NCBI RefSeq assembly: GCF_007595705.1
Contig: NZ_NISY01000013.1
Coordinates: 299,474 to 363,473 of the forward strand
Length of the DNA: 64,000 bases
DNA from: Streptomyces sp. SAJ15
GTDB lineage: Bacteria; Actinomycetota; Actinomycetes; Streptomycetales; Streptomycetaceae
Direction: 5' to 3'
The notes below the pieces were generated by a model that worked only from the letters and a program-made list of their open reading frames with translations, ran no database searches and had not been told where the DNA came from. The number at the start of each line of letters is the position of its first letter. Position 1 is the stretch's first letter. The position numbers and the translations under genes are program-made. Shown one piece after another: positions 19,993 to 27,712 of this stretch.

Positions 19993-20238
19993 TCAGCGGC
20001 GCCGACGGCGCTTGCGGCGCCTGCTCCAGAACCAGCCGGCGGGCGGCTCGTCCGCCCGCCACGGCTGCGGCTCGGGCGCCTCCCGCCGCCACCGCTCGGT
20101 CAGCATGCGGGCGCGCGCCGAGGGTTCGGCCACCTCGGCGCCGCGGACGAAGTCCTCGTCGAGGACGACCTCGTCGACCTCGCCGATGTCGTCCCGGCCG
20201 TCACCCGCCCCCGCCTTGTCTGCCGCGTCGGAGCTCAC
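19993..20238 (-). CDS. Small conserved hypothetical protein with basic C-terminus
   Basis: Protein of 81 residues from the GTG at 20238, which follows GGGAGG at good spacing. It has an acidic centre (DDIGEVDEVVLDEDFVRGAEV), then EPSARARMLTERWR, then WFWSRRRKRRRRR at the end. It resembles short proteins common in Streptomyces, but no function is known to me. The Arg-rich tail suggests contact with nucleic acid or membrane, which is inference only. A long GGCGGT tract lies about 60 bp upstream. Confidence 0.65.
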   Translation of the reverse strand: MSSDAADKAGAGDGRDDIGEVDEVVLDEDFVRGAEVAEPSARARMLTERWRREAPEPQPWRADEPPAGWFWSRRRKRRRRR

Positions 20239-20300
20239 GGCGCACCTCCCAACGGTTGCCTGTGGTCTACGGGCAACGTCCCGGCGGCGCACCGAGTTCC

Positions 20301-20389
<89 letters not shown>

Positions 20390-20466
20390 TGCCGTGCCGT
20401 GCCGCGGCGGGCCCGGAGCGCGGCCGGCCGGTGCGGAGGTCGGCGCGCGGCCGGTCGGCCCGGGGC

Positions 20467-20949
20467 TCAGCGCGCGGCGGGCCGTTCGAACCAGCGCCGG
20501 GTCCGCTCGGCGGCCGAGGCCGGCGCGGCGGCCATGATGTCCGCAAGGGTCTGGGCCGCCAGCTCCCGCCGCCAGGCGAGCTCCGCCCGACGCATGGCGG
20601 TGGTGAACGCGCAGGGCTGGGCGAACTCCGCCGCCGGCAGCCCGGCGCCGATCCCCTGCTGACGGATCTCCGCGCAGCGGAACGGGTCCTCCGGCCCCTC
20701 GACCGCCGTGACCACGTCCATCAGCGTGATCGCCTCCGGCGGGCGGGCCAGCCGGAAGCCGCCCCGGGCCCCCGGAGTGGAGGTCAGCAGGCCGGCCCGG
20801 ACAAGGGCCTGCAGTCGCTTGTTGAGATACGCCGGGGGCAGCTCGAAAGCCGCCGCGAGCCTGGCCGTCGGCACCGGTGTGTCGGCACCGAGCCACGCCA
20901 GCGTCAGGCAGCAGTGCAGCCCCCACTCGACACCTTCACCCATCTTCAT
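20467..20949 (-). CDS. Rrf2-family transcriptional regulator
   Basis: About 160 residues. The Rrf2 core is clear: MKMGEGVEWGLHCCLTLAWL, then LPPAYLNKRLQALVRAGLLTSTPGARGGFRLARPPEAITLMDVV. Cys residues occur downstream (FRCAEIRQQG and QPCAFTTAM). Rrf2 proteins often carry Fe-S or redox-active Cys, but the number here does not by itself prove a cluster. I choose the ATG at 20949 because a TATAGT -10-like element lies at about 20958-20963 inside the longer reading frame, which implies a nearly leaderless message. It lies 69 bp downstream of the dehydrogenase gene on the same strand. Confidence 0.88.
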   Translation of the reverse strand: MKMGEGVEWGLHCCLTLAWLGADTPVPTARLAAAFELPPAYLNKRLQALVRAGLLTSTPGARGGFRLARPPEAITLMDVVTAVEGPEDPFRCAEIRQQGIGAGLPAAEFAQPCAFTTAMRRAELAWRRELAAQTLADIMAAAPASAAERTRRWFERPAAR

Positions 20950-21018
20950 AATCGGGACACTATACATCCAGATAACGCCGCGGCGCAGAGCGCGGCGAGC
21001 CGGGCCACGCGAGCCGGG

Positions 21019-22020
21019 CTACGCGATCCGGTCCAGGTCGCCCCGCAGGACGCGGTGGCGCGGTGGCGCGCCGGACAGCAGCCGCTCCACCTCCTCCGTC
21101 GCCGCCGTCCCCAGCCGCTCCAGCTCATTGCCGAGCGCGCCCGCGATATGCGGAGTGAGCAGCACGTTCGGCAACCGGTAGAGCGGCGAGTCGGCCGGCA
21201 GCGGTTCCGGCTCGGTGACGTCGAGCACGGCGGAGAGGCGCCCCGCCACGAGCGCGTGCGTCAGCGCCTCGGTGTCCACCAGCGCGCCCCGCGCGGTGTT
21301 GACGAGGGTGGCCCCGTCCGGCATCAGGGCGAGCCGGCGGGCGTCCAGCAGGTGGCGCGTCTCGGGCAGCGCGGGGGCGTGCAGGCTCAGCACGTCGCTG
21401 CCCGCGACCAGCGCGTCCAGCGGCATCGACCGTACGCCGAGCTCCCGGGCCTCCGCCGGCGGCAGGTGCGGGTCGTACACGGCCACCTCCACATCGAACG
21501 GTCGCAGCAAGGCGATCAACCGCCGGCCGATCCGGGAGGCGCCCACGATCCCCACCCGTCGCCGGAGGTTGCCGACCCGCGCGGTCTCCGCGCCAGTGGG
21601 GAAGCGGTGCTCGGCGGCGTACCGTCCGCTCAGTCGCCAGGCGTCCTTGCCGCTGAGCAGGATCGCGGCCAGGGCGAACTCGGCGACGGGCACCGCGTTG
21701 GCGGCGGCCGCCGAACAGACGACCAGCTCCCGGTCCCAACACTCCGGCGTGATGTGCGCCTTGACGCTGCCGGCGGCGTGCACCACGGCCCGCAGCTTCG
21801 GCAGCGCGTCGAGCACCTCGGCGGTCAGCGGGACGCACCCCCAGCCGGTGATCAGCACCTCCGCCTCGGCCGGATCCACCCCGCCCGCGGCCACCGGCCG
21901 GGGCGCCGCGGCGCGCGGAACGCGCACGGACGCGGTCAGCCGGTCCAGCAGCGGCCCGGGGAACAGCCGCGGAAGGTGGACGGGATCCATGACGAAGAGC
22001 GCCGCGGGCGATACGGACAC
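21019..22020 (-). CDS. D-isomer-specific 2-hydroxyacid dehydrogenase
   Basis: Protein of 333 residues. The NAD-binding region reads RVGIVGASRIGRRLIALLRPFDVEVAVYDPH, with Ser where GxGxxG has its second Gly. Substrate-site and catalytic marks follow: LVNTARGALVDTEAL, LDVTEPEPLPADSPLYRLPNVLLTPHIAG (catalytic His). It should interconvert a 2-keto acid and a D-2-hydroxyacid, as in phosphoglycerate-type enzymes, substrate unknown. The GTG at 22020 follows GGAGG; the internal ATG at about 21990 is weaker. It is divergent from the CobW gene and upstream of the Rrf2 gene. Confidence 0.9.
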   Translation of the reverse strand: MSVSPAALFVMDPVHLPRLFPGPLLDRLTASVRVPRAAAPRPVAAGGVDPAEAEVLITGWGCVPLTAEVLDALPKLRAVVHAAGSVKAHITPECWDRELVVCSAAAANAVPVAEFALAAILLSGKDAWRLSGRYAAEHRFPTGAETARVGNLRRRVGIVGASRIGRRLIALLRPFDVEVAVYDPHLPPAEARELGVRSMPLDALVAGSDVLSLHAPALPETRHLLDARRLALMPDGATLVNTARGALVDTEALTHALVAGRLSAVLDVTEPEPLPADSPLYRLPNVLLTPHIAGALGNELERLGTAATEEVERLLSGAPPRHRVLRGDLDRIA

Positions 22021-22361
22021 AGGGCCTCCGGTCGGGGAGTGAACGGCGGACGACAAGCCGGACCTCGATGCTGGTGCGGCGGGCGGGCGTGACGGGCGGA
22101 CGGCGGTGGGCGGGGAGCCGGCAGCCCCATCGTGGCGAATCCTCCGCGGCCCCTCCAGACGGCATGCGGCCGCACCCGTGGGCACGCCCGACCCGGGGCC
22201 GCCGCAGCGCCGCCCGGCGCCGAGTCACGCCAGCCGGCAACGAGCCACGCCGGCCAGCCGGCCGGGCGGCCCGGTGGGCGGCCCGGCCGGCTGGCATACG
22301 CTGATGCCCGCAGCCGGTCGTGCTGTCTGTCATCAGCTGTGTGTCGTACGGAGGCGGAACC
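22021..22361. other. Divergent intergenic region between dehydrogenase and CobW genes
   Basis: The 341 bp contain no supported gene. The main visible structure is a strong hairpin at 22254-22294. I looked for a Zur-type palindrome, as might precede a zinc-related CobW gene, and did not see one. Confidence 0.55.
22254..22294. other. Perfect 14-bp inverted repeat upstream of the CobW gene
   Basis: Arms 22254-22267 (CCAGCCGGCCGGGC) and 22281-22294 are exact reverse complements with a 13-nt GC-rich loop. It ends 67 bp before the CobW start. It could be a leader structure or an insulating terminator between divergent units. Function is not readable. Confidence 0.6.
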
Positions 22362-23396
22362 TTGGCCAGGAAGCGGATACCCGTCATTCTCGTCGCGGGA
22401 TTCCTGGGATCCGGAAAGACCACTCTCCTCAACCATCTGCTGCGGGAGAGTGGAGGCACGCGGATCGGCGTCATCGTCAACGACTTCGGGAGCGTCAACA
22501 TCGACGCCCTGGCCGTCGCCGGACAGGTCGATTCGATGATCCCGATCGAGAACGGCTGTCTGTGCTGCGCCGCCGACGCCACCGAGCTGGACGACATGGT
22601 GGGCCGACTGGCGCGCCCGGCGGCCCGGATCGACGTCATCGTGGTCGAGGCGAGTGGGCTCGCCGAGCCACAGAGCATGATCAGAATGCTGCTGGCCAGC
22701 TCCGACGACCGGGTCACCTACGGCGGGCTGGTCGAGGTGGTCGACGCCGCCGAGTTCGACCGCACTCGCGAGCGCCACCCCGAGCTCGACCGACACATCA
22801 AGGCGGCCGATGTGGTGGTGCTCAACAAGACCGACCGGGTACGGGAGGACGCGCGCCGACGGGTGTCGGAGGAACTCGGCCGACTCGCCCCCGGCACCCC
22901 CGTGGTCGTGGCCGAGCACGGGCGAGTCGATCCCGGCTTCCTCTTCGACCAGCGGCCCGCCCCCGTGCGGGAAGAGCCGTTCCAGCAGCTCTCGTTCGCC
23001 GAGCTGTGTGACGAGGAGGACGGGCGCGACCACGACGGGCACCTGCACGCCGCCTACGAGAGCGTCTCCTTCGTGTCCGAGCGGCCGCTGCACCCCCGGC
23101 GCTTCATGGAGTTCCTCGACAACCGGCCCGCCGGCCTCTACCGCATGAAGGGGTTCGTCGACTTCGCGTCGGCGGACCCGACGCGGAAGTTCTCCCTGCA
23201 CGCGGTGGGCGCGTACCTCCGCTTCCAGACCTCCGCGTGGGCGCGGGGCGAGGAGCGGGCGACCCGGCTGGTGATGATCGGCACCGGCGTCGACGGCGCC
23301 GCGCTCACCGCGCGGCTCGCGGACTGTGTGGAGCCCGCGCCGGAGACGGTGGACGAGCACCATCTGCTGGGTGTGTTGCGGTACGTGCAGGAGTAG
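22362..23396 (+). CDS. CobW/COG0523-family GTPase, putative metallochaperone
   Basis: Protein of 344 residues. Walker A is GFLGSGKTT, the metal-binding CxCC motif is in ENGCLCCA, the guanine-specificity motif is NKTD, and a CobW C-terminal domain follows (RPLHPRRFMEFL, KGFVDFA). Members use GTP to hand a metal ion, most often zinc or cobalt, to a client protein. The His/Asp-rich stretch EEDGRDHDGHLH supports metal handling. The TTG at 22362 is preceded by GGAGG at normal spacing, so I prefer it to the GTG codons upstream. The client and metal are unknown. Confidence 0.9.
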   Translation: MARKRIPVILVAGFLGSGKTTLLNHLLRESGGTRIGVIVNDFGSVNIDALAVAGQVDSMIPIENGCLCCAADATELDDMVGRLARPAARIDVIVVEASGLAEPQSMIRMLLASSDDRVTYGGLVEVVDAAEFDRTRERHPELDRHIKAADVVVLNKTDRVREDARRRVSEELGRLAPGTPVVVAEHGRVDPGFLFDQRPAPVREEPFQQLSFAELCDEEDGRDHDGHLHAAYESVSFVSERPLHPRRFMEFLDNRPAGLYRMKGFVDFASADPTRKFSLHAVGAYLRFQTSAWARGEERATRLVMIGTGVDGAALTARLADCVEPAPETVDEHHLLGVLRYVQE

Positions 23397-23533
23397 CCCC
23401 CTCGCAAGGGGCACTCGCCGGTTCCGGGTCCCACGCCCGCGGCACGTCAGCCTTCCGGGCCCGGGTCCGCCGATCAGGTGACCTCCGGAGGCCGGGGCTG
23501 CGCCCGTGGCACCGGTCGGGGGAGGGTGGGCCG

Positions 23534-24133
23534 GTGCCCCGCGAAGTGTTGCTGATGTCCGTGCTGGGACTGCTGTGCTGCGTGTCGGCGTGCACCGTCG
23601 TGCCGCCGCCCGGGGAGGGCCGGGCCCCGACCGCGGCCACCGTCGCACCGGCCCGTACGGCCACCTCGCCGCCCCCGCCGCGGCCGGCGCCGGACCGGGT
23701 CTGGGCGGCAGCCGACTCCGGGCCGACCCCGACGCGCCGGCCGGGGCGGGACGGCCCGTCGGCGGCCGCCCCCTCGACGGCTCCCGCCCCCGGGGCCACG
23801 GCCGGCCCCGGGCGCACCGAGGAGACCCGTCCCGCGCCGTCGCGCACCCGGGCCGCGGCCGGGGCGGGAGCCGGTCAGGGCGGCACGGGCGGCACCCGCG
23901 CCGGGACGCGCTCACCGTCGCGGCCGACGGCCGGCACCGGCACCGGCTCGCGTGGCTCCGGGGCGAGCCCCCGCCCCGGCCGGACGTCCGGGCCCGACGG
24001 AAGCCAGTCATGGGAACCCACCGTGGCCCCGCGCCCGTGGTCCACCAGGAGGCTGGGCTATCTGTGCGACGCGCTCGCCTCGGAGCTCGGCTCCGTGGAG
24101 ATGCGCCTGTGTCGGGAGCTGTACGGCTACTGA
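23534..24133 (+). CDS. Putative lipoprotein with Pro/Thr/Gly-rich linker
   Basis: Protein of 199 residues. It begins VPREVLLMSVLGLLCCVSAC, a signal peptide with lipobox-like end. A disordered stretch rich in Pro, Thr, Ala and Gly covers roughly residues 25-165, and a short C-terminal segment follows (RRLGYLCDALASELGSVEMR) with two Cys residues that could pair. The GTG at 23534 has GGGAGGG upstream. I do not recognise a family. It is a surface-exposed protein by prediction. Confidence 0.6.
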   Translation: MPREVLLMSVLGLLCCVSACTVVPPPGEGRAPTAATVAPARTATSPPPPRPAPDRVWAAADSGPTPTRRPGRDGPSAAAPSTAPAPGATAGPGRTEETRPAPSRTRAAAGAGAGQGGTGGTRAGTRSPSRPTAGTGTGSRGSGASPRPGRTSGPDGSQSWEPTVAPRPWSTRRLGYLCDALASELGSVEMRLCRELYGY

Positions 24134-24377
24134 GGGGCTGTCGATGCGGTCCAGGCGGATCGCGGCCTCCGGCCGCGGCGCGGCGCGACCGCTTCCGGCC
24201 GCCGCCCCGTACGCTGAACCGACTCGGCCCGAGGCGCCCCGCGGACGCCGCCGCCCGGGGCTCCGTGGATCCGCGGTCGCGCCGCGGCGAGCACCGCGCG
24301 CCGCACGGTGGCTCGGTGACGAGTCGTTCGGCCCCGTCGTTGAGACATTCCAGCGGACCGGGAACAGGAGGCGTGGC

Positions 24378-24638
24378 ATGGAGCGGTACGACACGTACGA
24401 GCTGGTGTTCACCAAGTCGGACGAGGCGGACCGGGGAAACGGGGGAGACCGGGCCACGGAGGACGTGGTCGTGGTGCGCCGCACCGACGCGCGGGGCCCG
24501 GGCGGCCATCCCGTCTACACCGACGACACCGGGATCCTGCGGGCGGAGATCAGCGATCGCGCCGAGGTCCGGATGCTCGCCAGCGGCGGGCATCAGAGCT
24601 ATGCGACGCCGGTGCGGGCCCGCCCCGTCACCCGGTGA
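24378..24638 (+). CDS. DUF6296-like small protein
   Basis: Protein of 86 residues with ATG at 24378 behind AGGAGGC. The sequence pattern (YDTYELVFTKSD, EDVVVVRRTDARGPGGHPVY, ISDRAEVRMLASGGHQ) resembles short Streptomyces proteins grouped as DUF6296. No function is known. Coding is supported by the ribosome site and third-position GC. It precedes the PRC-barrel gene by 97 bp. Confidence 0.75.
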   Translation: MERYDTYELVFTKSDEADRGNGGDRATEDVVVVRRTDARGPGGHPVYTDDTGILRAEISDRAEVRMLASGGHQSYATPVRARPVTR

Positions 24639-24735
24639 CCTTCCGGGCGCCGACCACTCTCACCCGCTTGGACGAGATCCACGAGGTGGGCGCCCCGCGT
24701 TGACAGGTGGAGGGGCCCGCGACGGCGAAGGGACT

Positions 24736-25095
24736 GTGGTGTTGGAGGTCAGCGACATCCGCGAGTGGCGCGGGCACGACGTGCTCGACGTCGACCGGCA
24801 TCGGATCGGCGAGCTGGAGGCGGTCTACGTCGACACCGCGACCGACCAGCCGTCCTTCGCGACCGTCATGGTCGGCATGGTGACCCGGCGCCGGCTGGTG
24901 TTCGTCCCGTTGGCCGGCGCCACCGTCGGACCGGACTATGTGCGGGTCGACCATGCGAAGAAGCAGGTCAAGGCGGCCCCGTCCATCGAGGTCGACGGCG
25001 AGCTGCCGGCCGAGGAGGAGGCGGCGATCTTCGCCCACTACGGGCTCGACTACCAGCCCGGCACGGGCGGCGAGCGCCGCATGGCCCGCCGCTGA
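24736..25095 (+). CDS. PRC-barrel domain protein
   Basis: Protein of 119 residues. A PRC-barrel occupies about residues 5-80: REWRGHDVLDVDRHRIGELEAVYVD, then RRRLVFVPLAGATVGPDYVRVDHAKKQVK. The end contains EEEAAIFAHYGLDYQPG, a common tail in stress-associated actinobacterial PRC proteins. PRC-barrels mediate protein or RNA contacts (as in RimM). Start choice among GTG 24736, GTG 24739 and TTG 24742 is uncertain. It is near a small membrane protein and a PP2C phosphatase, consistent with a general stress setting. Confidence 0.85.
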   Translation: MVLEVSDIREWRGHDVLDVDRHRIGELEAVYVDTATDQPSFATVMVGMVTRRRLVFVPLAGATVGPDYVRVDHAKKQVKAAPSIEVDGELPAEEEAAIFAHYGLDYQPGTGGERRMARR

Positions 25096-25173
25096 CCCCC
25101 CTCCCCCTCCTCCCTCCTCCGCGGCCCCTTCCCCCTCCGCGACCCTACGACGGGACAGGTGACGGAACCTCCG

Positions 25174-25341
25174 ATGACCCTCTTCCTCCTACTGATCATC
25201 GTGGCCATCGTTCTCGGCATCATCGGCGCCACCGTCGAGGGCCTGTTCTATCTGCTGATCATCGGCATCCTGGTCTTCCTCGTCGATCTGGTGCTGGCCG
25301 GTATGAAGCTGGGCCGCCGCCGCTCGAAGCACCCCCGCTGA
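25174..25341 (+). CDS. Small hydrophobic membrane protein
   Basis: 55 residues from the ATG at 25174, or 60 from the GTG at 25159. Two hydrophobic segments (TLFLLLIIVAIVLGIIGATV and FYLLIIGILVFLVDLVLAG) are followed by a basic tail GRRRSKHPR, which predicts both ends inside the cell. Short hydrophobic proteins of this kind are common beside stress genes in Streptomyces, but the function is unknown. It lies 78 bp after the PRC-barrel gene. Confidence 0.75.
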   Translation: MTLFLLLIIVAIVLGIIGATVEGLFYLLIIGILVFLVDLVLAGMKLGRRRSKHPR

Positions 25342-25417
25342 CCCGCCGGGGCACGGGACTGCCGACCGTCGTCGCGGGACGCCTCGGCCACCCCGGACGT
25401 CCCGGACGCCTCGGCGG

Positions 25418-27712
25418 TCAGTGGTGCTCGACGATGCGCGCGATCAGCAGCGCGACGTCGTCGTGGCCGATCGGCCCGCGCAGCCGCCGCAGCAGCACGT
25501 CGCAGGTCGCCTCCAGCGGCCGGTACGGGTCGTCGAGCAGCTCCAGCAGGGTGTCCAGCCGGGTGTCGATGTCCTGGTGCCGGGTCTCCACCAGACCGTC
25601 GGTGTAGAGCACCAGCTGGTCGTCGGGGGCGAGCCGGAGGGTGGTGGTCCGGAACGGGGCCCCGCCCGTGCCCAGCGGCGCGCCGATGGTCAGGTCCAGC
25701 AGCCGCGACGGCCGGCCGGGGCGCACCAGGGCGGGCGGCAGATGGCCCGCGGAGGCGACGCGACACAGCCCGCGATGGGGGTCGTAGACGGCGTAGACGC
25801 ATGTGGCGAAGGACGGCTCCAAGCGGGTGATGATCCTGTCCAGGTGTCGCAGCAGCCGGGCCGGGTCGAAGTCCAGCTCGGCCAGGGTCTGGGTGGCGGT
25901 GCGCAGCCGGCCCATGGTGGCCGCCGCGGTGACGCCGCTGCCCATCACATCGCCGACCACCAGCGCGGTCCGGTCCCCGGCCAGCGGGATGACGTCGAAC
26001 CAGTCGCCGCCGACCTCGGCGGCGGCCCCGGCCGGCTGGTAGCGGGAGGCGACCTCCAGGCCCGCCCGGCGCGCCGGGGCCTGCGGCAGCAGACTGCGCT
26101 GCAGGGTGACCGCGGTGTCGCGCACGCTCTGGTACCAGCGGGCGTTGTCGATGCACACCGCCGCGCGGGCGGCCAGCTCGCTGGCCAGGACCACGTCGTC
26201 GGCGTCGAAGGGCAGCTCGTTGCGGGCCCGCTTGAGGTCGAGCGCGCCGAGCACCTCGCCGCGGGCGATCAGCGGCACGGCCAGATAGGAGTGGACGCCG
26301 GCGGCGGCCAGCAGCCGGACCGCCTCCGGGTCGCGCGCGATCCGGGGCAGATCCGCCTCCCGCACCCGGGGGACGTGGATCGGCCGGCCCGTCAGCACGC
26401 ACTGGGTGACCAGCCGGTCGGCGTCGTACTTCGCCAGCTCGCCGGGCGGGTCGGCGGCCCGGACGGCCTCGGTGGGGTAGGCCGCGGCCAGGGCCAGCGC
26501 ACGGAAGATGGCCGGCCCGCCGCCGGGCACCAGGTTGGCCCTGCCGGACAGCACGGCGTCCAGCACGTCCACCGCCGCCACGTCGGCGAGCTCCGGCACG
26601 GCCACGTCGGCCAGCTCGCTCGCGGTCTGCTGGAGGTCCAGCGTGGTGCCGATGCGGGCCGAGGCGTCGGCCACCAGGGCCAGCCGGTGCCGGGCGCGGG
26701 TGGCCTCGGTGGCCGCGCGGTAGCGGGCGGTGACGTCCAGCAGGGTGATGCACAGGCCCAGCACATGCCCGGAGGCGTCCTCCAGCCGGAAGTACGAAAC
26801 CGACCAGGCCCGCACCTCCTGCTGGCCCGGGGGGCCGGGCGCCGCCGCCCGCCGCTCGTCCGGGCCGGCGCCCCGCCCCGGTCCCACGCCCTCAGGCCCG
26901 GCGCCCTCGCCCGGGCCGGCCCGGGGCCCCGCACCCACCGGGGCGACGGTGTCTCCCACCGGGGCGACGGTGTCTCCCGCCGGTGGGACGTCGTCCGCGG
27001 GGCGGTCGGGCGGTGGGACCGCGGCCGGTGGGACGGCGTCCGCCGCCGGGCCCAGGGTCTCCTGGGCCAGCAGCGGGTCGCCGCTGGCCAGGACCCGCCG
27101 CATGGCGGACTCCAGCACATCCGAGTCCAGGAACGGCAGCATCTCCAGCACCGGCCTGCCGATCTGCTCCGCGACCGGGACGCCGTTGAGCCGCTCCAGC
27201 GCCGGGTTGACGGCCACGCAGCGCAGGTCGGTGTCGACCACGGCCATCCCGGCGGGGGACTGCGCCACCAGCCGTGCCGACAGCGCCAGGTCCCGTTCCA
27301 TCCGCTGCACCGTCGACCGGTCGGCCGCCAGCCCGAGCGCGTAGACGTCCCCCCGGTCGTCGACCAGCCGCATGTTGCGGAACTCCACCAGCCGCGTGGA
27401 GCCGTCCCGGTGGCGCAGAGGGAAGATCCCGGCCCAGGCGTCGCCCGACAGCACCTGGGAGAACAGCTCCAGCACCTCCGGAAAGTGCTCCTCGGTGACC
27501 AGCAGCCGGGCGGCGAACCGGCCCAGTGCCTCGTCGGCGGTGTAGCCCAGCAGCTCCTCGGCCTGCGGGCTCCACAGCACGATCCGCCCGGCCGCGTCCA
27601 GCACCACCGCGGCCATGCCCAGCACATCCAGCAGCTCGCTCCGGTCGGGGGCGCCCGCATCCGTCCCGCCCGGCGGACCGGGGCCGGGCCGGAACGCGTC
27701 GCTCGAACCCAT
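25418..27712 (-). CDS. PAS-PAS-GAF-PP2C (SpoIIE-type) serine phosphatase
   Basis: Protein of 764 residues. PAS1 covers about 25-140 and PAS2 about 145-330, interrupted by a Pro/Gly-rich insert near 215-300. GAF covers about 345-520 and the SpoIIE-type PP2C domain about 550-760. Phosphatase motifs are intact: GGDWFDV, GDVMGSG, SAGHLPP, YTDGLVE and DDVALL, giving the metal-binding aspartates. Such proteins dephosphorylate anti-sigma antagonist proteins on a signal sensed by PAS/GAF. The ATG at 27712 has GGAAGGAG upstream. The PAS2 insert contains a 21-bp repeat (DTVAPVG). The target sigma factor system is not in the window. Confidence 0.93.
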   Translation of the reverse strand: MGSSDAFRPGPGPPGGTDAGAPDRSELLDVLGMAAVVLDAAGRIVLWSPQAEELLGYTADEALGRFAARLLVTEEHFPEVLELFSQVLSGDAWAGIFPLRHRDGSTRLVEFRNMRLVDDRGDVYALGLAADRSTVQRMERDLALSARLVAQSPAGMAVVDTDLRCVAVNPALERLNGVPVAEQIGRPVLEMLPFLDSDVLESAMRRVLASGDPLLAQETLGPAADAVPPAAVPPPDRPADDVPPAGDTVAPVGDTVAPVGAGPRAGPGEGAGPEGVGPGRGAGPDERRAAAPGPPGQQEVRAWSVSYFRLEDASGHVLGLCITLLDVTARYRAATEATRARHRLALVADASARIGTTLDLQQTASELADVAVPELADVAAVDVLDAVLSGRANLVPGGGPAIFRALALAAAYPTEAVRAADPPGELAKYDADRLVTQCVLTGRPIHVPRVREADLPRIARDPEAVRLLAAAGVHSYLAVPLIARGEVLGALDLKRARNELPFDADDVVLASELAARAAVCIDNARWYQSVRDTAVTLQRSLLPQAPARRAGLEVASRYQPAGAAAEVGGDWFDVIPLAGDRTALVVGDVMGSGVTAAATMGRLRTATQTLAELDFDPARLLRHLDRIITRLEPSFATCVYAVYDPHRGLCRVASAGHLPPALVRPGRPSRLLDLTIGAPLGTGGAPFRTTTLRLAPDDQLVLYTDGLVETRHQDIDTRLDTLLELLDDPYRPLEATCDVLLRRLRGPIGHDDVALLIARIVEHH
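26939..27001 (-). repeat. 21-bp in-frame repeat in the PAS2 insert of the phosphatase
   Basis: Three consecutive units encode GDTVAPV-type heptads, the first two identical at the DNA level and the third diverged. The boundaries are approximate. They sit in the Pro/Gly-rich insert between PAS2 strands. Confidence 0.7.
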
